Positions 51,593 through 60,136 of a DNA stretch of 64,000 nt are shown piece after piece. Below the pieces are notes generated by a model, which saw nothing but the letters and a program-made list of their open reading frames with translations, did no database searches and had not been told where the DNA came from. This DNA is from Haloglomus litoreum. GTDB lineage: Archaea; Halobacteriota; Halobacteria; Halobacteriales; Haloarculaceae. The position numbers and the translations under genes were made by a program. Positions within the stretch are counted from its first letter, which is position 1. The number at the start of each line of letters is the position of its first letter. Where the stretch lies: assembly GCF_029338515.1 (NCBI RefSeq), contig NZ_CP119988.1:1116001-1180000 (forward strand). The letters run 5' to 3'.

Positions 51593-51777
51593 ACCGACCC
51601 GGCGACTCACTGAAGCGCTCCCCCGGGCCGAACGTTTATGTCGCCTGGCACGCGCCATGACTCCATGCACCCCCGAGGAACCGGGAGCGTCGGCGCTTCC
51701 GCCGACACGACAGCCACCCGTATCTCACCGAGTGACCGCCAGCCCGTGCCGACCGGTTCGCCGGCGGTAGCCGATCG

Positions 51778-53010
51778 ATGGAAGTAGTGACGCTGCCCAA
51801 ACTTGGCATCAGCGACGAGGGCGAACTCGTCGCCTGGGAGGTCGAGATCGGCGACACGGTCGAGGAGGGCGACCTGCTGGCGGTGTTCGAGTCCGACAAG
51901 GCCAGCGCGGAGGTGACGGCGACCGCCGGTGGCGTCCTTCTGGCGACGTATCTCGACGAGGGCGACGTCATCGACGTCGACCCCGGACGCCCCATCGCGG
52001 TCGTCGGCGAGTCGGGTGAGACGCCGCCGCAGTACGAGGACCTGCTCGCGGACGAGGACGCCAGAGCGAGTGCCACAGCCGGGGGCACCCCTGGTGCGGG
52101 AGCGACGCAGGTGGCCGAGGAGTCTGGCGGTGGCGGCGAGTCCGGCGGTGTCGGAGACACCGACGACGGAAACGACGGGGGCTCGTCGGGAATCACGGCG
52201 ACGCCGCGCGCGAAGCGCTACGCCCGGGAGGTTGATGTGGACCTCGCCGCGGTCGAGGGGACCGGCCCGCAGGGGGCGGTCACCGAGGACGATGTCGTCG
52301 CGTACGAGGAGTTGGCCGACACGGACCCGGCCGGACTGACGGTCACCGAGAGCCGGACGCTGTCGGGGACGCGGCGGACCATCGCCGAGCGTCTCTCCCG
52401 GAGCGCCCGCGAGAAGCCCCACGTGATGGGTACCCGGCAGGTGTCCATCGAGCGGCTCGAGACGTTCCACGACCGGCTGGAGGAGGCCGGCCCCTCGCTG
52501 AACGACCTCATCCTCGTCGCGGTGGCGCGGACCCTTGCGGACTACCCGGCGTTCAACGCCCGGTACGAGGACGAGACCCACCGGCTCGTCGAGGAGGTGA
52601 ACGTCGGCTACGCGGTCGACACGCCGAAGGGGCTGGTCGTGCCGGTCCTCCGGAATCTGTCCGGGAAGGACCCCGCGGCGGTCCACGAGGAGCGCAGGGA
52701 GCGAGTCGAGCGCGTCCGGGCGGACGAGCACACGGCCGAGGATCTGCAGGGCGGGACGTTCACCGTGACGAACGTCGGGTCGCTCGGCGTCGACGTGTCC
52801 CACTCCATCATCGACCCCCCACAGGTCGCCATCCTGGCGATCGGCCGGCGCAAACCGGCCGCCTTCGAGCGTGATGGGACGTTCGTGCTGGAGCGAGCCA
52901 TCACGTTCAGTCTCACCATCGACCACCGCGTCCTCGACGGGGCCGACACCGGGCGCTTTCTCGCCCGGCTCGACGACTACCTCCAGGAGCCCGATCGACT
53001 CGTGGAGTGA
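51778..53010 (+). CDS. 2-oxoacid dehydrogenase complex E2, dihydrolipoamide acyltransferase
   Basis: A 410-residue E2. Lipoyl domain at residues 1-80 with the lipoyl Lys K41 in FESDKASAEV. A Gly/Ser/Asp-rich linker follows (about 95-140), then a peripheral-subunit-binding domain starting TATPRAKRYAREVDVDL. The catalytic domain (about 185-410) has GTRRTIAERLSRSA and FTVTNVGSLG. It ends with the active-site His and Asp in TIDHRVLDGADTG. It transfers the acyl group from E1 to CoA. E1 beta and E1 alpha lie on the opposite strand just downstream; no E3 gene is in the window. Confidence 0.93.
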   Translation: MEVVTLPKLGISDEGELVAWEVEIGDTVEEGDLLAVFESDKASAEVTATAGGVLLATYLDEGDVIDVDPGRPIAVVGESGETPPQYEDLLADEDARASATAGGTPGAGATQVAEESGGGGESGGVGDTDDGNDGGSSGITATPRAKRYAREVDVDLAAVEGTGPQGAVTEDDVVAYEELADTDPAGLTVTESRTLSGTRRTIAERLSRSAREKPHVMGTRQVSIERLETFHDRLEEAGPSLNDLILVAVARTLADYPAFNARYEDETHRLVEEVNVGYAVDTPKGLVVPVLRNLSGKDPAAVHEERRERVERVRADEHTAEDLQGGTFTVTNVGSLGVDVSHSIIDPPQVAILAIGRRKPAAFERDGTFVLERAITFSLTIDHRVLDGADTGRFLARLDDYLQEPDRLVE

Positions 53011-53078
53011 GCGGTCCTCGGGCGGTCGTGCTGTCTGGGCCACAGCGGCGGAACGGACCGGGCCGTGCCACGGCCGTC

Positions 53079-54047
53079 TCAGAACGTGTCGCGGATCGCG
53101 TCGACGATCCCGTCGGTGCCGGGTATCACCTCGTCTTCCAGCGGCGGGCTGAACGGGATGGGGGTGTCCGCGACGCCGACCGTCTGGGGCGGCGCATCGA
53201 GGCTGAAGAAGTCGTTCGTCGTCACCTCGCTCACGATGTGGCTCTGGGTGCCGTAGCGCAGCGGCGTCTCGTCGACGGCGACGAGCCGACCGGTCTTGCG
53301 GACACTCGCGCGGATGGTCTCGGTGTCGAGCGGAGCGAACGTCCGTGGATTGACCACCTCCACGTCGATCTCGCCGGCGAGTCGTTCGGCGGCCTCGATC
53401 GCCCGGTAGAACAGCTGCTGGGTCGCGACGACGGTGACATCATCGCCCTCGCGCTCGACGGCAGCCTCACCCAGCGGGAGCGTGTACTCCTCGTCGGGGA
53501 CCTCGCCGCGCTTCCCCATGAGGTTCTTGTGGGGAAGGACGAAGACGGGGTTGTCGTCCCGGATCGCGCTCTTGAGCAACCCCTTCGCGTCGTACGGGGT
53601 GGTCAGGGTGACGACGACGAACCCCGGCTGGCTGCCCATCCAGGCGTGGACGCTCTGGGAGTGCTGGGCGCCCGACCGGATACCCGCACCCGACGGCGCC
53701 AGCACCGTCAGCGGGACGGAGAACTGGCCGCCGCTGATGTAGCCCATCTTCGGGATCTGGTTGATCATCTCGTCGCCGGCGGTCGCGGCGAAGTCCGCGA
53801 ACTGCAACTCGGCCACGGGCCGCAGCCCGCCCACCGCCGCCCCGAGCGCGTGGCCCGCGATGCCGACCTCCGAGAGGGGCGTATCGCGGACCCGCGTCTC
53901 GCCGTACTTCTCCTGGAGCGACCGTGTCTCACCGAAGTTCCCGCCGAAGGAGCCCACGTCCTCGCCGGCGACGTACACCCGCTCGTCGCGCGCGAGTTCC
54001 TCGTCGAGCGCCGCCCGGAGCGCCTCGCTGACGGACAGCTCCGTCAT
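53079..54047 (-). CDS. 2-oxoacid dehydrogenase E1 component, beta subunit
   Basis: A 322-residue transketolase-like subunit. VYVAGEDVGSFGGNFGET is the family opening, DTPLSEVGIAGHALGAAVGG and LQFADFAATAGDEMINQIPK are the TPP-binding and interface blocks, and FAPLDTETIRASVRKTGRLV is the C-terminal domain. It forms a heterotetramer with E1 alpha. The stop of E1 alpha overlaps its start by four bases (ATGA), so they are coupled. The FGGNFGET and PLSEVGI motifs are seen in acetoin, pyruvate and branched-chain E1 beta alike. Confidence 0.93.
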   Translation of the reverse strand: MTELSVSEALRAALDEELARDERVYVAGEDVGSFGGNFGETRSLQEKYGETRVRDTPLSEVGIAGHALGAAVGGLRPVAELQFADFAATAGDEMINQIPKMGYISGGQFSVPLTVLAPSGAGIRSGAQHSQSVHAWMGSQPGFVVVTLTTPYDAKGLLKSAIRDDNPVFVLPHKNLMGKRGEVPDEEYTLPLGEAAVEREGDDVTVVATQQLFYRAIEAAERLAGEIDVEVVNPRTFAPLDTETIRASVRKTGRLVAVDETPLRYGTQSHIVSEVTTNDFFSLDAPPQTVGVADTPIPFSPPLEDEVIPGTDGIVDAIRDTF

Positions 54048-55075
54048 CGTTCCTCACCCCCGTCCGTCCCCTCCTGCCCGTACAGCGGCCGGACGTAGAC
54101 GTCCTCGTAGGCCGTCGCTGGCTCCGGAAACTCGCTCTCCCGTGCGTACGCGACCGCGTCGGCAGCGGTGGACTCGGCATCGGCGTACCGGGCCTCGTAC
54201 TCCGCGTCGGTGAGGTAGCCCCGGTCCTGCAACCGGTCGCGGAACGACGCCAGCGGGTCGTGCGCCTCGCCGGCCGCGGCGTCGGGGTCCTCGCGGTACT
54301 GCTGTTTGTCCCCCTCGAAGTGCCCCCGCATCCGGACGACCCGGCTCTCGATGACCGTCGGCCCGCCGCCACTCCGGGCGCGCTCGACGGCCGCCGAGAC
54401 AGCCTCGTGGATGGCTACCGGATCCATCCCGTCGACCGACGCCGTCGGGATACCCAGGGGCTCGCCGTACGCCGATAGCTCGTCGGCGGGGAGGTTCCCC
54501 GCGTCGTAGGAGATGGCGAACCCGTTGTTCTCGATCACGTAGACGACCGGGAGGTTCCAGGTCGCCGCGAACACGAGCGCCGTGTGGAACGACCCGCGCG
54601 AGGTGCCGCCGTCGCCGATGGTCGAGACGACGACGTTCCCCGTCTCGCGCATCTGCTGGGCGAGCGCGAGGCCTGCGGCCGGGTTCTGGCCGGAGCCGAT
54701 GGTCGCGGCGTGTCCGTAGAGGTGCCGTTCGTGGTCGGCGAGGTGCATCGACCCACCCTTCCCGTGGTTGGAGCCGGTCGCCTTCCCGTAGATCTCGGCC
54801 ATCGCCTCCCGCATCGGGACGCCCTTTACCAGGTACTGGCCGTGGAGCCGCGAACCGCCGACTGCGAGCCAGTCGTCCGGCTCCATTGCGGTGCCCATCC
54901 CGGCATGCGAGGCCTCGTGCCCGTGACAGAGGTGGAGGAAGCCCGGGACATCCCCGTCCCTGAACTGGTCGAGTGCGGCCTCGTCGAACGCCCGGATACG
55001 GATCATCTCCTCGAGGAGCGTCTCGATGGTCCCCGCCGAGCAGTCCTCGAGGCTAGCTGTCGTCTCGTGAACCAT
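54044..55075 (-). CDS. 2-oxoacid dehydrogenase E1 component, alpha subunit
   Basis: A 343-residue TPP-dependent decarboxylase subunit. The TPP motif is IGDGGTSRGSFHTALVFAAT to VVYVIENNGFAISY. GFLHLCHGHEASHAGMG and GSNHGKGGSMHLADHERH are family blocks. The phosphorylation-loop-like HFEGDKQQYRED is retained. RIRAFDEAALDQF is the N-terminal helix. The pattern (CHGHEA, KGGSMHL) is closest to pyruvate/acetoin-type E1 alpha. I chose the ATG at 55075, 26 nt downstream of a TATA element. First gene of the alpha-beta pair. Confidence 0.92.
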   Translation of the reverse strand: MVHETTASLEDCSAGTIETLLEEMIRIRAFDEAALDQFRDGDVPGFLHLCHGHEASHAGMGTAMEPDDWLAVGGSRLHGQYLVKGVPMREAMAEIYGKATGSNHGKGGSMHLADHERHLYGHAATIGSGQNPAAGLALAQQMRETGNVVVSTIGDGGTSRGSFHTALVFAATWNLPVVYVIENNGFAISYDAGNLPADELSAYGEPLGIPTASVDGMDPVAIHEAVSAAVERARSGGGPTVIESRVVRMRGHFEGDKQQYREDPDAAAGEAHDPLASFRDRLQDRGYLTDAEYEARYADAESTAADAVAYARESEFPEPATAYEDVYVRPLYGQEGTDGGEER

Positions 55076-55098
55076 GCCCAGTACGGTGTCTGATGGGT

Positions 55099-55104
55099 GA
55101 TAAA
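55099..55104 (-). promoter_or_regulatory. TATA box of the E1 alpha-beta operon
   Basis: TTTATC on the minus strand (in CCTTTATCACC), centred about 26 nt before the ATG at 55075; leaderless spacing. Confidence 0.5.
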
Positions 55105-55164
55105 GGTGGGTCCCGGTCGGGAACCGGGCACAGCTTCTTGACGGCACGCCGAAAACGGTGGGAC

Positions 55165-56232
55165 ATGCGTGCCGCCGTGTACCACGGGAGACGGGATGTC
55201 CGGATCGAGGCAGTCGACCCACGGCCGGTCGGGCCGACGGATGTCGCAGTAGATATCGCCTACTGTGGAATCTGTGGTTCGGATGTCCACGAGTACGCCG
55301 CCGGCCCGATCGCCATCCCGGCGGACGAACCGCATCCACTGACCGGCGAGACGCTGCCGCTGACGCTGGGTCACGAGTTCAGCGGGACCGTCCGCGAGGT
55401 CGGCGAGGACGTCGAGCGCGTCGCCGCGGGCGACCGGGTGACGGTGAACCCGGCCATCTGGTGTGGGGACTGCAAGTTCTGCCAGCGCGGTGACCACAAC
55501 CTCTGTGTGACGGGCGGGAGCATCGGGCTGGCCGGCTGGGGCGGCGGACTGGCCGAGCGGGCCGTCGTTCCCGCCTCGCAGGTCGTCCCCGTCCCGGCGG
55601 GGGTCGGGCTCGACGACGCCGCGCTCGCCGAGCCCTACGCCGTTGCGCTCCACGCGGTCCGACGCTCGCGACTTCGCGCCGGCGACGACGCGGCCGTCTT
55701 CGGCGCCGGCCCTATCGGACTGGGCGTCGCACAGCTGGCGCGTCTCGCGGGCGCGAACCGCCTGTTCGTCAGTGAACCCGCAGCCGGGCGGCGGTCCGTG
55801 GCCGGCGAACTCGGTGCGCGGACGCTCGACCCGGCCGAGACCGACCCCGTCGGCCATGTCTCCGGACTGACCGACGGGGGCGTCGCCGTGGCCTTCGAGG
55901 CAGCCGGCGCCGAACCAGCGCTCCGGGACGCCGTCCGCACGACCGACCGCGGCGGCGAGGTGGTACTCATCAGCGTGTTCGAGGAGGAGATAGCCATCCA
56001 ACCGAACTTCGTGATGATGGCCGAGCGGTCGCTCGTCGGCTCGATCGCATACGGTACCGGACCGCGGGCCGCCGCCGGGGAGTTCGCCGCCGTCCTCGAT
56101 ATGCTGGCGGACGGCCGCCTCGACCCCGAGCCGCTCGTCACCGACCGGATCGACCTCGACGATGTCGTCGCGGACGGGTTCGAGGCGCTGATCGACCCGG
56201 ACGGCCAGGTGAAAATACTGGTCTCTCCCTGA
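55165..56232 (+). CDS. Zinc-dependent alcohol dehydrogenase, butanediol dehydrogenase-like
   Basis: A 355-residue medium-chain dehydrogenase. Catalytic zinc ligands are Cys in YCGICGSDVHEYA and His-Glu in LTLGHEFSGTV. The structural zinc loop is GDCKFCQRGDHNLC, with one Cys of the usual four replaced by Asp or lost. The NAD motif is VFGAGPIGLG. The DVHEYAAGPIAIPADEPHPLTGE insertion is the signature of (R,R)-2,3-butanediol dehydrogenases and their sorbitol relatives. It is divergent from the E1 alpha-beta operon with an 89-bp shared promoter region. Confidence 0.87.
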   Translation: MRAAVYHGRRDVRIEAVDPRPVGPTDVAVDIAYCGICGSDVHEYAAGPIAIPADEPHPLTGETLPLTLGHEFSGTVREVGEDVERVAAGDRVTVNPAIWCGDCKFCQRGDHNLCVTGGSIGLAGWGGGLAERAVVPASQVVPVPAGVGLDDAALAEPYAVALHAVRRSRLRAGDDAAVFGAGPIGLGVAQLARLAGANRLFVSEPAAGRRSVAGELGARTLDPAETDPVGHVSGLTDGGVAVAFEAAGAEPALRDAVRTTDRGGEVVLISVFEEEIAIQPNFVMMAERSLVGSIAYGTGPRAAAGEFAAVLDMLADGRLDPEPLVTDRIDLDDVVADGFEALIDPDGQVKILVSP

Positions 56233-56286
56233 CACACTGGGTGCGTCGGTCCGGTCGTGTGGCCGCGGGAGGGCGCCGGACCCGAT

Positions 56287-56295
56287 ACTATTTAT
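56287..56295 (+). promoter_or_regulatory. TATA box of acyl-CoA dehydrogenase gene
   Basis: CTATTTATC in a locally AT-rich stretch, about 31 nt before the ATG at 56323; transcription would start within a few bases of the ATG. Confidence 0.45.
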
Positions 56296-56322
56296 CATGA
56301 TACGCTCTAGCACTGCGCAGGA

Positions 56323-57546
56323 ATGAGCCTAGTCGACCACCCGGACTCCGAGCGTGCTCGCGAACTGGCCGAACGGACCCGCGATCTGATGGAGGAGGTC
56401 GTCCTGCCGTTCGAGCGCGACCTCGCGCCCGGTGAGTCCGTCTCCCCGGACGGACTGGCGACGTTGCGCGAGGCCGCACACGACTACGGGGTCTACTGCC
56501 CGCAGATGCCCACCGAGTACGGCGGCATGGGCGAGTCGTTCCGGGACTCGCTCGCCGTCTTCGAGGAGGCGGGGCGGTCACTGCTGGGCCCGCCGGCACT
56601 CCGGGTGGACGCCCCCGACGAGGGGAACATGCACACCATCGAACTCGCGGGGACGGACGAGCAGAAAGAGCGGTGGCTGCCGCCGCTCATCGAGGGGGAG
56701 GCACGCTCGGCGTTCTCGATGACGGAGCCGGCACCGGGTGGCGGGTCGGACCCGAAGATGCTGCAGACGACCGCCGAGAAGGACGGCGACGAGTGGGTCA
56801 TCGACGGCCACAAGTGGTGGACCTCGAACGGCTACGAGGCCGACGTGTTCCTCGTGATGGCCCGCACCGACCAGGAGAAACACCCCTACGAGGGCTGTTC
56901 GCTGTTCCTCGTGCCGGCGGCGACCGATGGCGTCGAACTGGTGCGGGACGTGCCCGCGATGGAGAGCGCGGTGCTCGACCTGAGCCACGCGGAGGTCCGG
57001 TACGACGGCGTGCGCGTGCCCGAGGAGAACCTGCTGGGCGCGGAGAACGACGGCTTCCGGATCGCCCAGCAGCGGCTGGGGCCCGCGCGGCTCACCCACT
57101 GCATGCGCTTCTGCGGGATGGCCGACCGCGCACTGGGGGTCGCGCGGGCCTACATGCGCAACCGCGACGCGTTCGGCTCCTCGCTGGAGGAGAAGCAGTC
57201 GCTACGCCACCGGATGGCCGAGCGCGAACTCGACCTCCACGGGACGCGGACGATGACCCGCGACGCGGCCCGGCGCGTGAGCGGTGGCGACGAGGCCCGC
57301 CTCCCGGTCGCGATGTGCAAGGTCCGTGCCGCGCGGATGATCCAGGAGACGGTCGACTTCGCCATCCAGTGCTGTGGCGGCGCGGGGCTCTCGCGGGATC
57401 TCCCGCTCGTGGACTTCTACGAGGGGATGCGCTTCTTCCGCATCGGCGACGGCGCCGACGAGGTCCACCTCCGGTCGATCGCCCGGGCGGCGTTCGCCGA
57501 CGAGCACGTCGCCGAGGCGGATCTGGGCAACCTGCCGCAGTTCTGA
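56323..57546 (+). CDS. Acyl-CoA dehydrogenase, ACAD10/11-like
   Basis: A 407-residue FAD enzyme. FSMTEPAPGGGSDPKMLQTT is the FAD loop, GHKWWTSNGYEADVFLVMAR the adjacent strand, and AFGSSLEEKQSLRHRMAERE plus DFAIQCCGGAGLSRDLPL the C-terminal block. The TEP-x-x-x-SDP and HKWWTSNG motifs place it with the ACAD10/11 group, which oxidises long or branched acyl-CoA and works beside the kinase subfamily found at 41177. It is convergent with the ligase gene (16 bp between stops). Confidence 0.92.
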   Translation: MSLVDHPDSERARELAERTRDLMEEVVLPFERDLAPGESVSPDGLATLREAAHDYGVYCPQMPTEYGGMGESFRDSLAVFEEAGRSLLGPPALRVDAPDEGNMHTIELAGTDEQKERWLPPLIEGEARSAFSMTEPAPGGGSDPKMLQTTAEKDGDEWVIDGHKWWTSNGYEADVFLVMARTDQEKHPYEGCSLFLVPAATDGVELVRDVPAMESAVLDLSHAEVRYDGVRVPEENLLGAENDGFRIAQQRLGPARLTHCMRFCGMADRALGVARAYMRNRDAFGSSLEEKQSLRHRMAERELDLHGTRTMTRDAARRVSGGDEARLPVAMCKVRAARMIQETVDFAIQCCGGAGLSRDLPLVDFYEGMRFFRIGDGADEVHLRSIARAAFADEHVAEADLGNLPQF

Positions 57547-57562
57547 TTCGGACCCTCGCTCG

Positions 57563-59230
57563 CTACCCGTCGGCGGAACCGTCGATCCGCGAGCGCGCCT
57601 CCGCCTCCAGGGACTCCTGGACGATCTTGCCCGTCTCGGTCGTCGGCCACTCGTCGATCTCGAAGAAGTTCCGTGGGATCCTGTAGTCGGCGATGCGGTC
57701 CTTGCAGGCCGCCCGCCACTCCTCGGCCGAGCGGGGTTCGGCCCCGGGCGCGTACTCGATGAACGCGACGATGCGCTGTCCCCAGTAGTCGTCTGGGACA
57801 CCGACGACGGCCACGTCGGCGATGTCGTCGAAGGCGTCCCCGAGGAACGTCTCCACGGCACGGGTCGAGACGTTCTCGCCCCCGGTCTTCACCACGTCGT
57901 CCAGCCGGCCGTCGAAGTAGACGTAGCCGCCGTCGACCCGGCCGTAGTCCCCCGAGTGCCAGTAGCCCTCCTCGTCCCAGCCCGCCGCGGTTCGCTCCGG
58001 CTGCTGGTAGTACCCCTCGAATACCGACCAGCCGCGGTAGCAGAGCTCCCCAGCCTCACCCGGGGGGAGCCGGTCGCCCGTCTCCGGGTCCTTCGCAACC
58101 ACCTCGATGCCCGGCAGCGGCTGCCCGTTGCTGTACTTCCGGAGGTCGGCGTCCGGGTCGTCGGCGTCCACCACCGAGACGAGCGGACCGCCCTCGGTCT
58201 GTGCGTAGAGGTTCGCGAAGGTCCGCTCGTCGGGTGGAGCGTCGCTCATCGCCACGGCCGCGTCGTACTGCGAGGGGGTCGCCGCGACGAGCGCCTTCTC
58301 GATCGTGAACTCCGTCTCCTCGAAGGTCGGTGCGTCCCGGAGCGCGGCGTACATCGTCCCGAACCCGAACATCGACTCGATGCCGTGCTCGTCGATGACT
58401 TCGAGCGCGGTCCCGGGGTCGAACCGTGGCTGGAAGTAGAGCGTGCTGCCCCAGACCGCCGTGTTCATCAGTATCCCGGTCACCAGGCCCCCGTTGTGGT
58501 AGAACGGCGAGAAGTTGATGAACCGATCCTCGGGCTCGATCCCCATGGCCCGACCGACGAAGTAGGCGTTGGGTACCAGCGACTCGTGAGTGAGCATCGC
58601 GCTCTTCGACGTGCCCGTCGTCCCCGACGTCTGGAGCAGGTACTGGACGTCCCCCGGCCCGGGCGCGTGGTCGCCGGGGGACCACGCCCCAGCAGCCATC
58701 TCCTCCCCGGCGTCGAGGAACGCCCCGTACTCGCGGCACGGGTCCCGGAGTCGGCCCCCGAGGTCGAGCGCCACGACGTGTTCCAGGGTCGGAACCGCAG
58801 CCGAGTCGACGCCACCGTCGGCGGTCCCCTCGAGGTCCGGCAGGGCCTCCGAGAGCAGCCCCAGGTGGTCACTGCCGCCGTCACGGGCCGTCGTCACCAG
58901 CACGGCGGGGTCCGCCCGCCGGAGCACCTCCCCCAGTTCCTCGGCACCCCACATCGCGTTGTAGGGGTTGACGACGGCTCCGGCCTGGAGCGTCCCGTAG
59001 GTGAGCGCAACGAACTCGGGGCGGTTCGCCATGAGTATCGCGACGTGGTCGCCCGGCCCGACGCCGTGGGCGTACAGGGCCGCGGCGACCCGGTCCGCAG
59101 CTGCCCGGAGTTCGCCGTACGTGGTGACCTGTTGCTCGCCGTCCGTGACGAACACGAACGCCGGTTCGTCGGGGTGCTCTTCGGCCCGGGCGCGGAGTAG
59201 TTGCTGGGCGGTCCGCTCGAAGGGCGGCAT
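57563..59230 (-). CDS. AMP-forming acyl-CoA synthetase
   Basis: A 555-residue ANL ligase. P-loop YLLQTSGTTGTSKSAMLTH, A5 motif NLYAQTEGGPLVS, hinge YWHSGDYGRVDGGYVYFDGR, A8 block DDVVKTGGENVSTRAVE and the catalytic Lys in TTETGKIVQESLE. It differs from its neighbours: the Gln-Thr-Ser P-loop and ENVS-type motif resemble the fatty-acid or crotonobetaine/long-chain ligases. A TATA-like element near 59255 (minus strand) is about 25 nt upstream. Confidence 0.92.
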   Translation of the reverse strand: MPPFERTAQQLLRARAEEHPDEPAFVFVTDGEQQVTTYGELRAAADRVAAALYAHGVGPGDHVAILMANRPEFVALTYGTLQAGAVVNPYNAMWGAEELGEVLRRADPAVLVTTARDGGSDHLGLLSEALPDLEGTADGGVDSAAVPTLEHVVALDLGGRLRDPCREYGAFLDAGEEMAAGAWSPGDHAPGPGDVQYLLQTSGTTGTSKSAMLTHESLVPNAYFVGRAMGIEPEDRFINFSPFYHNGGLVTGILMNTAVWGSTLYFQPRFDPGTALEVIDEHGIESMFGFGTMYAALRDAPTFEETEFTIEKALVAATPSQYDAAVAMSDAPPDERTFANLYAQTEGGPLVSVVDADDPDADLRKYSNGQPLPGIEVVAKDPETGDRLPPGEAGELCYRGWSVFEGYYQQPERTAAGWDEEGYWHSGDYGRVDGGYVYFDGRLDDVVKTGGENVSTRAVETFLGDAFDDIADVAVVGVPDDYWGQRIVAFIEYAPGAEPRSAEEWRAACKDRIADYRIPRNFFEIDEWPTTETGKIVQESLEAEARSRIDGSADG

Positions 59231-59323
59231 GGGAGACGCATCCCCGGAGACCCACTTAGTCCTTTGCCGTGGGGCCGAAGCGTGACCCGACGCCGATAGA
59301 GTGGGACCGCCGGCTCCCGTGTC

Positions 59324-60136
59324 TCAGAAGTCGTACGGGAGCGGGGCGGTGAGCTGTCCGCCGTCGACGGTGAAGTAGCCGCCCGTCACGTAGGCCGCCG
59401 CGGGGCTGGCGAGGAACAGCGTCAGCGGGACGCAGTCGCCGGGCGTCCCGAAGCGGCCCGAGGGGATGTCCTCTAGCAGTTCGTCGGGGAGCGACCCGCC
59501 CGAGGCCTCCAGCACGCCCTCCGTCTCGATGACACCGGGCGCGACGGTGTTGGCGCGGATGCCGTCCTCTGCCCACTCCGCGGCGACGGTCTGCATCAGG
59601 TTGTGGATGCCGGCCTTGCCGGCGCCGGAGTGGGCGTGGAACGGCGCCCCGCGCTCGGAGTTCGTCGCACCCATCGCCAGGACGACCCCGCCACCCTGTT
59701 CTCGCATCTGTTCGGCGGCGGCGAAGGTGCAGTAGGCGGTGCCGTCGAGGATGGTGCCGACGACGGCGCGCCAGCCGTTCGGCGTCAGCTCCTCGGTCGG
59801 CGTGACGAAGTTCGCGCCCGCGTTGTTGACCAGGATGTCGAGGCTGCCGAGTTCGTCGACGACAGTGTCGACCATCGACTCGACGGATTCGTACTCGCGG
59901 ACGTCGACGGTCGTCGCGCACGCCCGCGCGCCGCGCTCCTCGAGTTCTTCTGCGACCGGCGCGAGGTGGTCCATATCGCGGCTGGCGATGGCGACGTCCG
60001 CGCCGTGGTCGGCGAACCCGAGCGCGATCTCCTCGCCGATACCGGTCCCGCCGCCGGTGACGAGGGCGACCTCGCCCTCGAACAGGTCGTCGGTGAATAC
60101 ATCCGTACTCTCCGGTGTCTCGCCGAAGCCCGCCAT
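59324..60136 (-). CDS. SDR, 2,4-dienoyl-CoA reductase (DECR)-like, lacking the usual Tyr
   Basis: A 270-residue SDR. TGGGTGIG at residues 27-34 binds NADP(H), and NNAG is at 104-107. The catalytic Lys is K174, but the residue four before it, normally Tyr, is S170 (HAHSGAGKAG). In this respect it follows peroxisomal and bacterial 2,4-dienoyl-CoA reductases, which also lack the Tyr. The AVAPG equivalent, ANTVAPGVIETEGVL, is likewise DECR-like. It would reduce a dienoyl-CoA made when unsaturated chains are degraded. The start overlaps the stop of the upstream beta-keto acid cleavage gene by one base, so the two are coupled. Confidence 0.82.
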   Translation of the reverse strand: MAGFGETPESTDVFTDDLFEGEVALVTGGGTGIGEEIALGFADHGADVAIASRDMDHLAPVAEELEERGARACATTVDVREYESVESMVDTVVDELGSLDILVNNAGANFVTPTEELTPNGWRAVVGTILDGTAYCTFAAAEQMREQGGGVVLAMGATNSERGAPFHAHSGAGKAGIHNLMQTVAAEWAEDGIRANTVAPGVIETEGVLEASGGSLPDELLEDIPSGRFGTPGDCVPLTLFLASPAAAYVTGGYFTVDGGQLTAPLPYDF

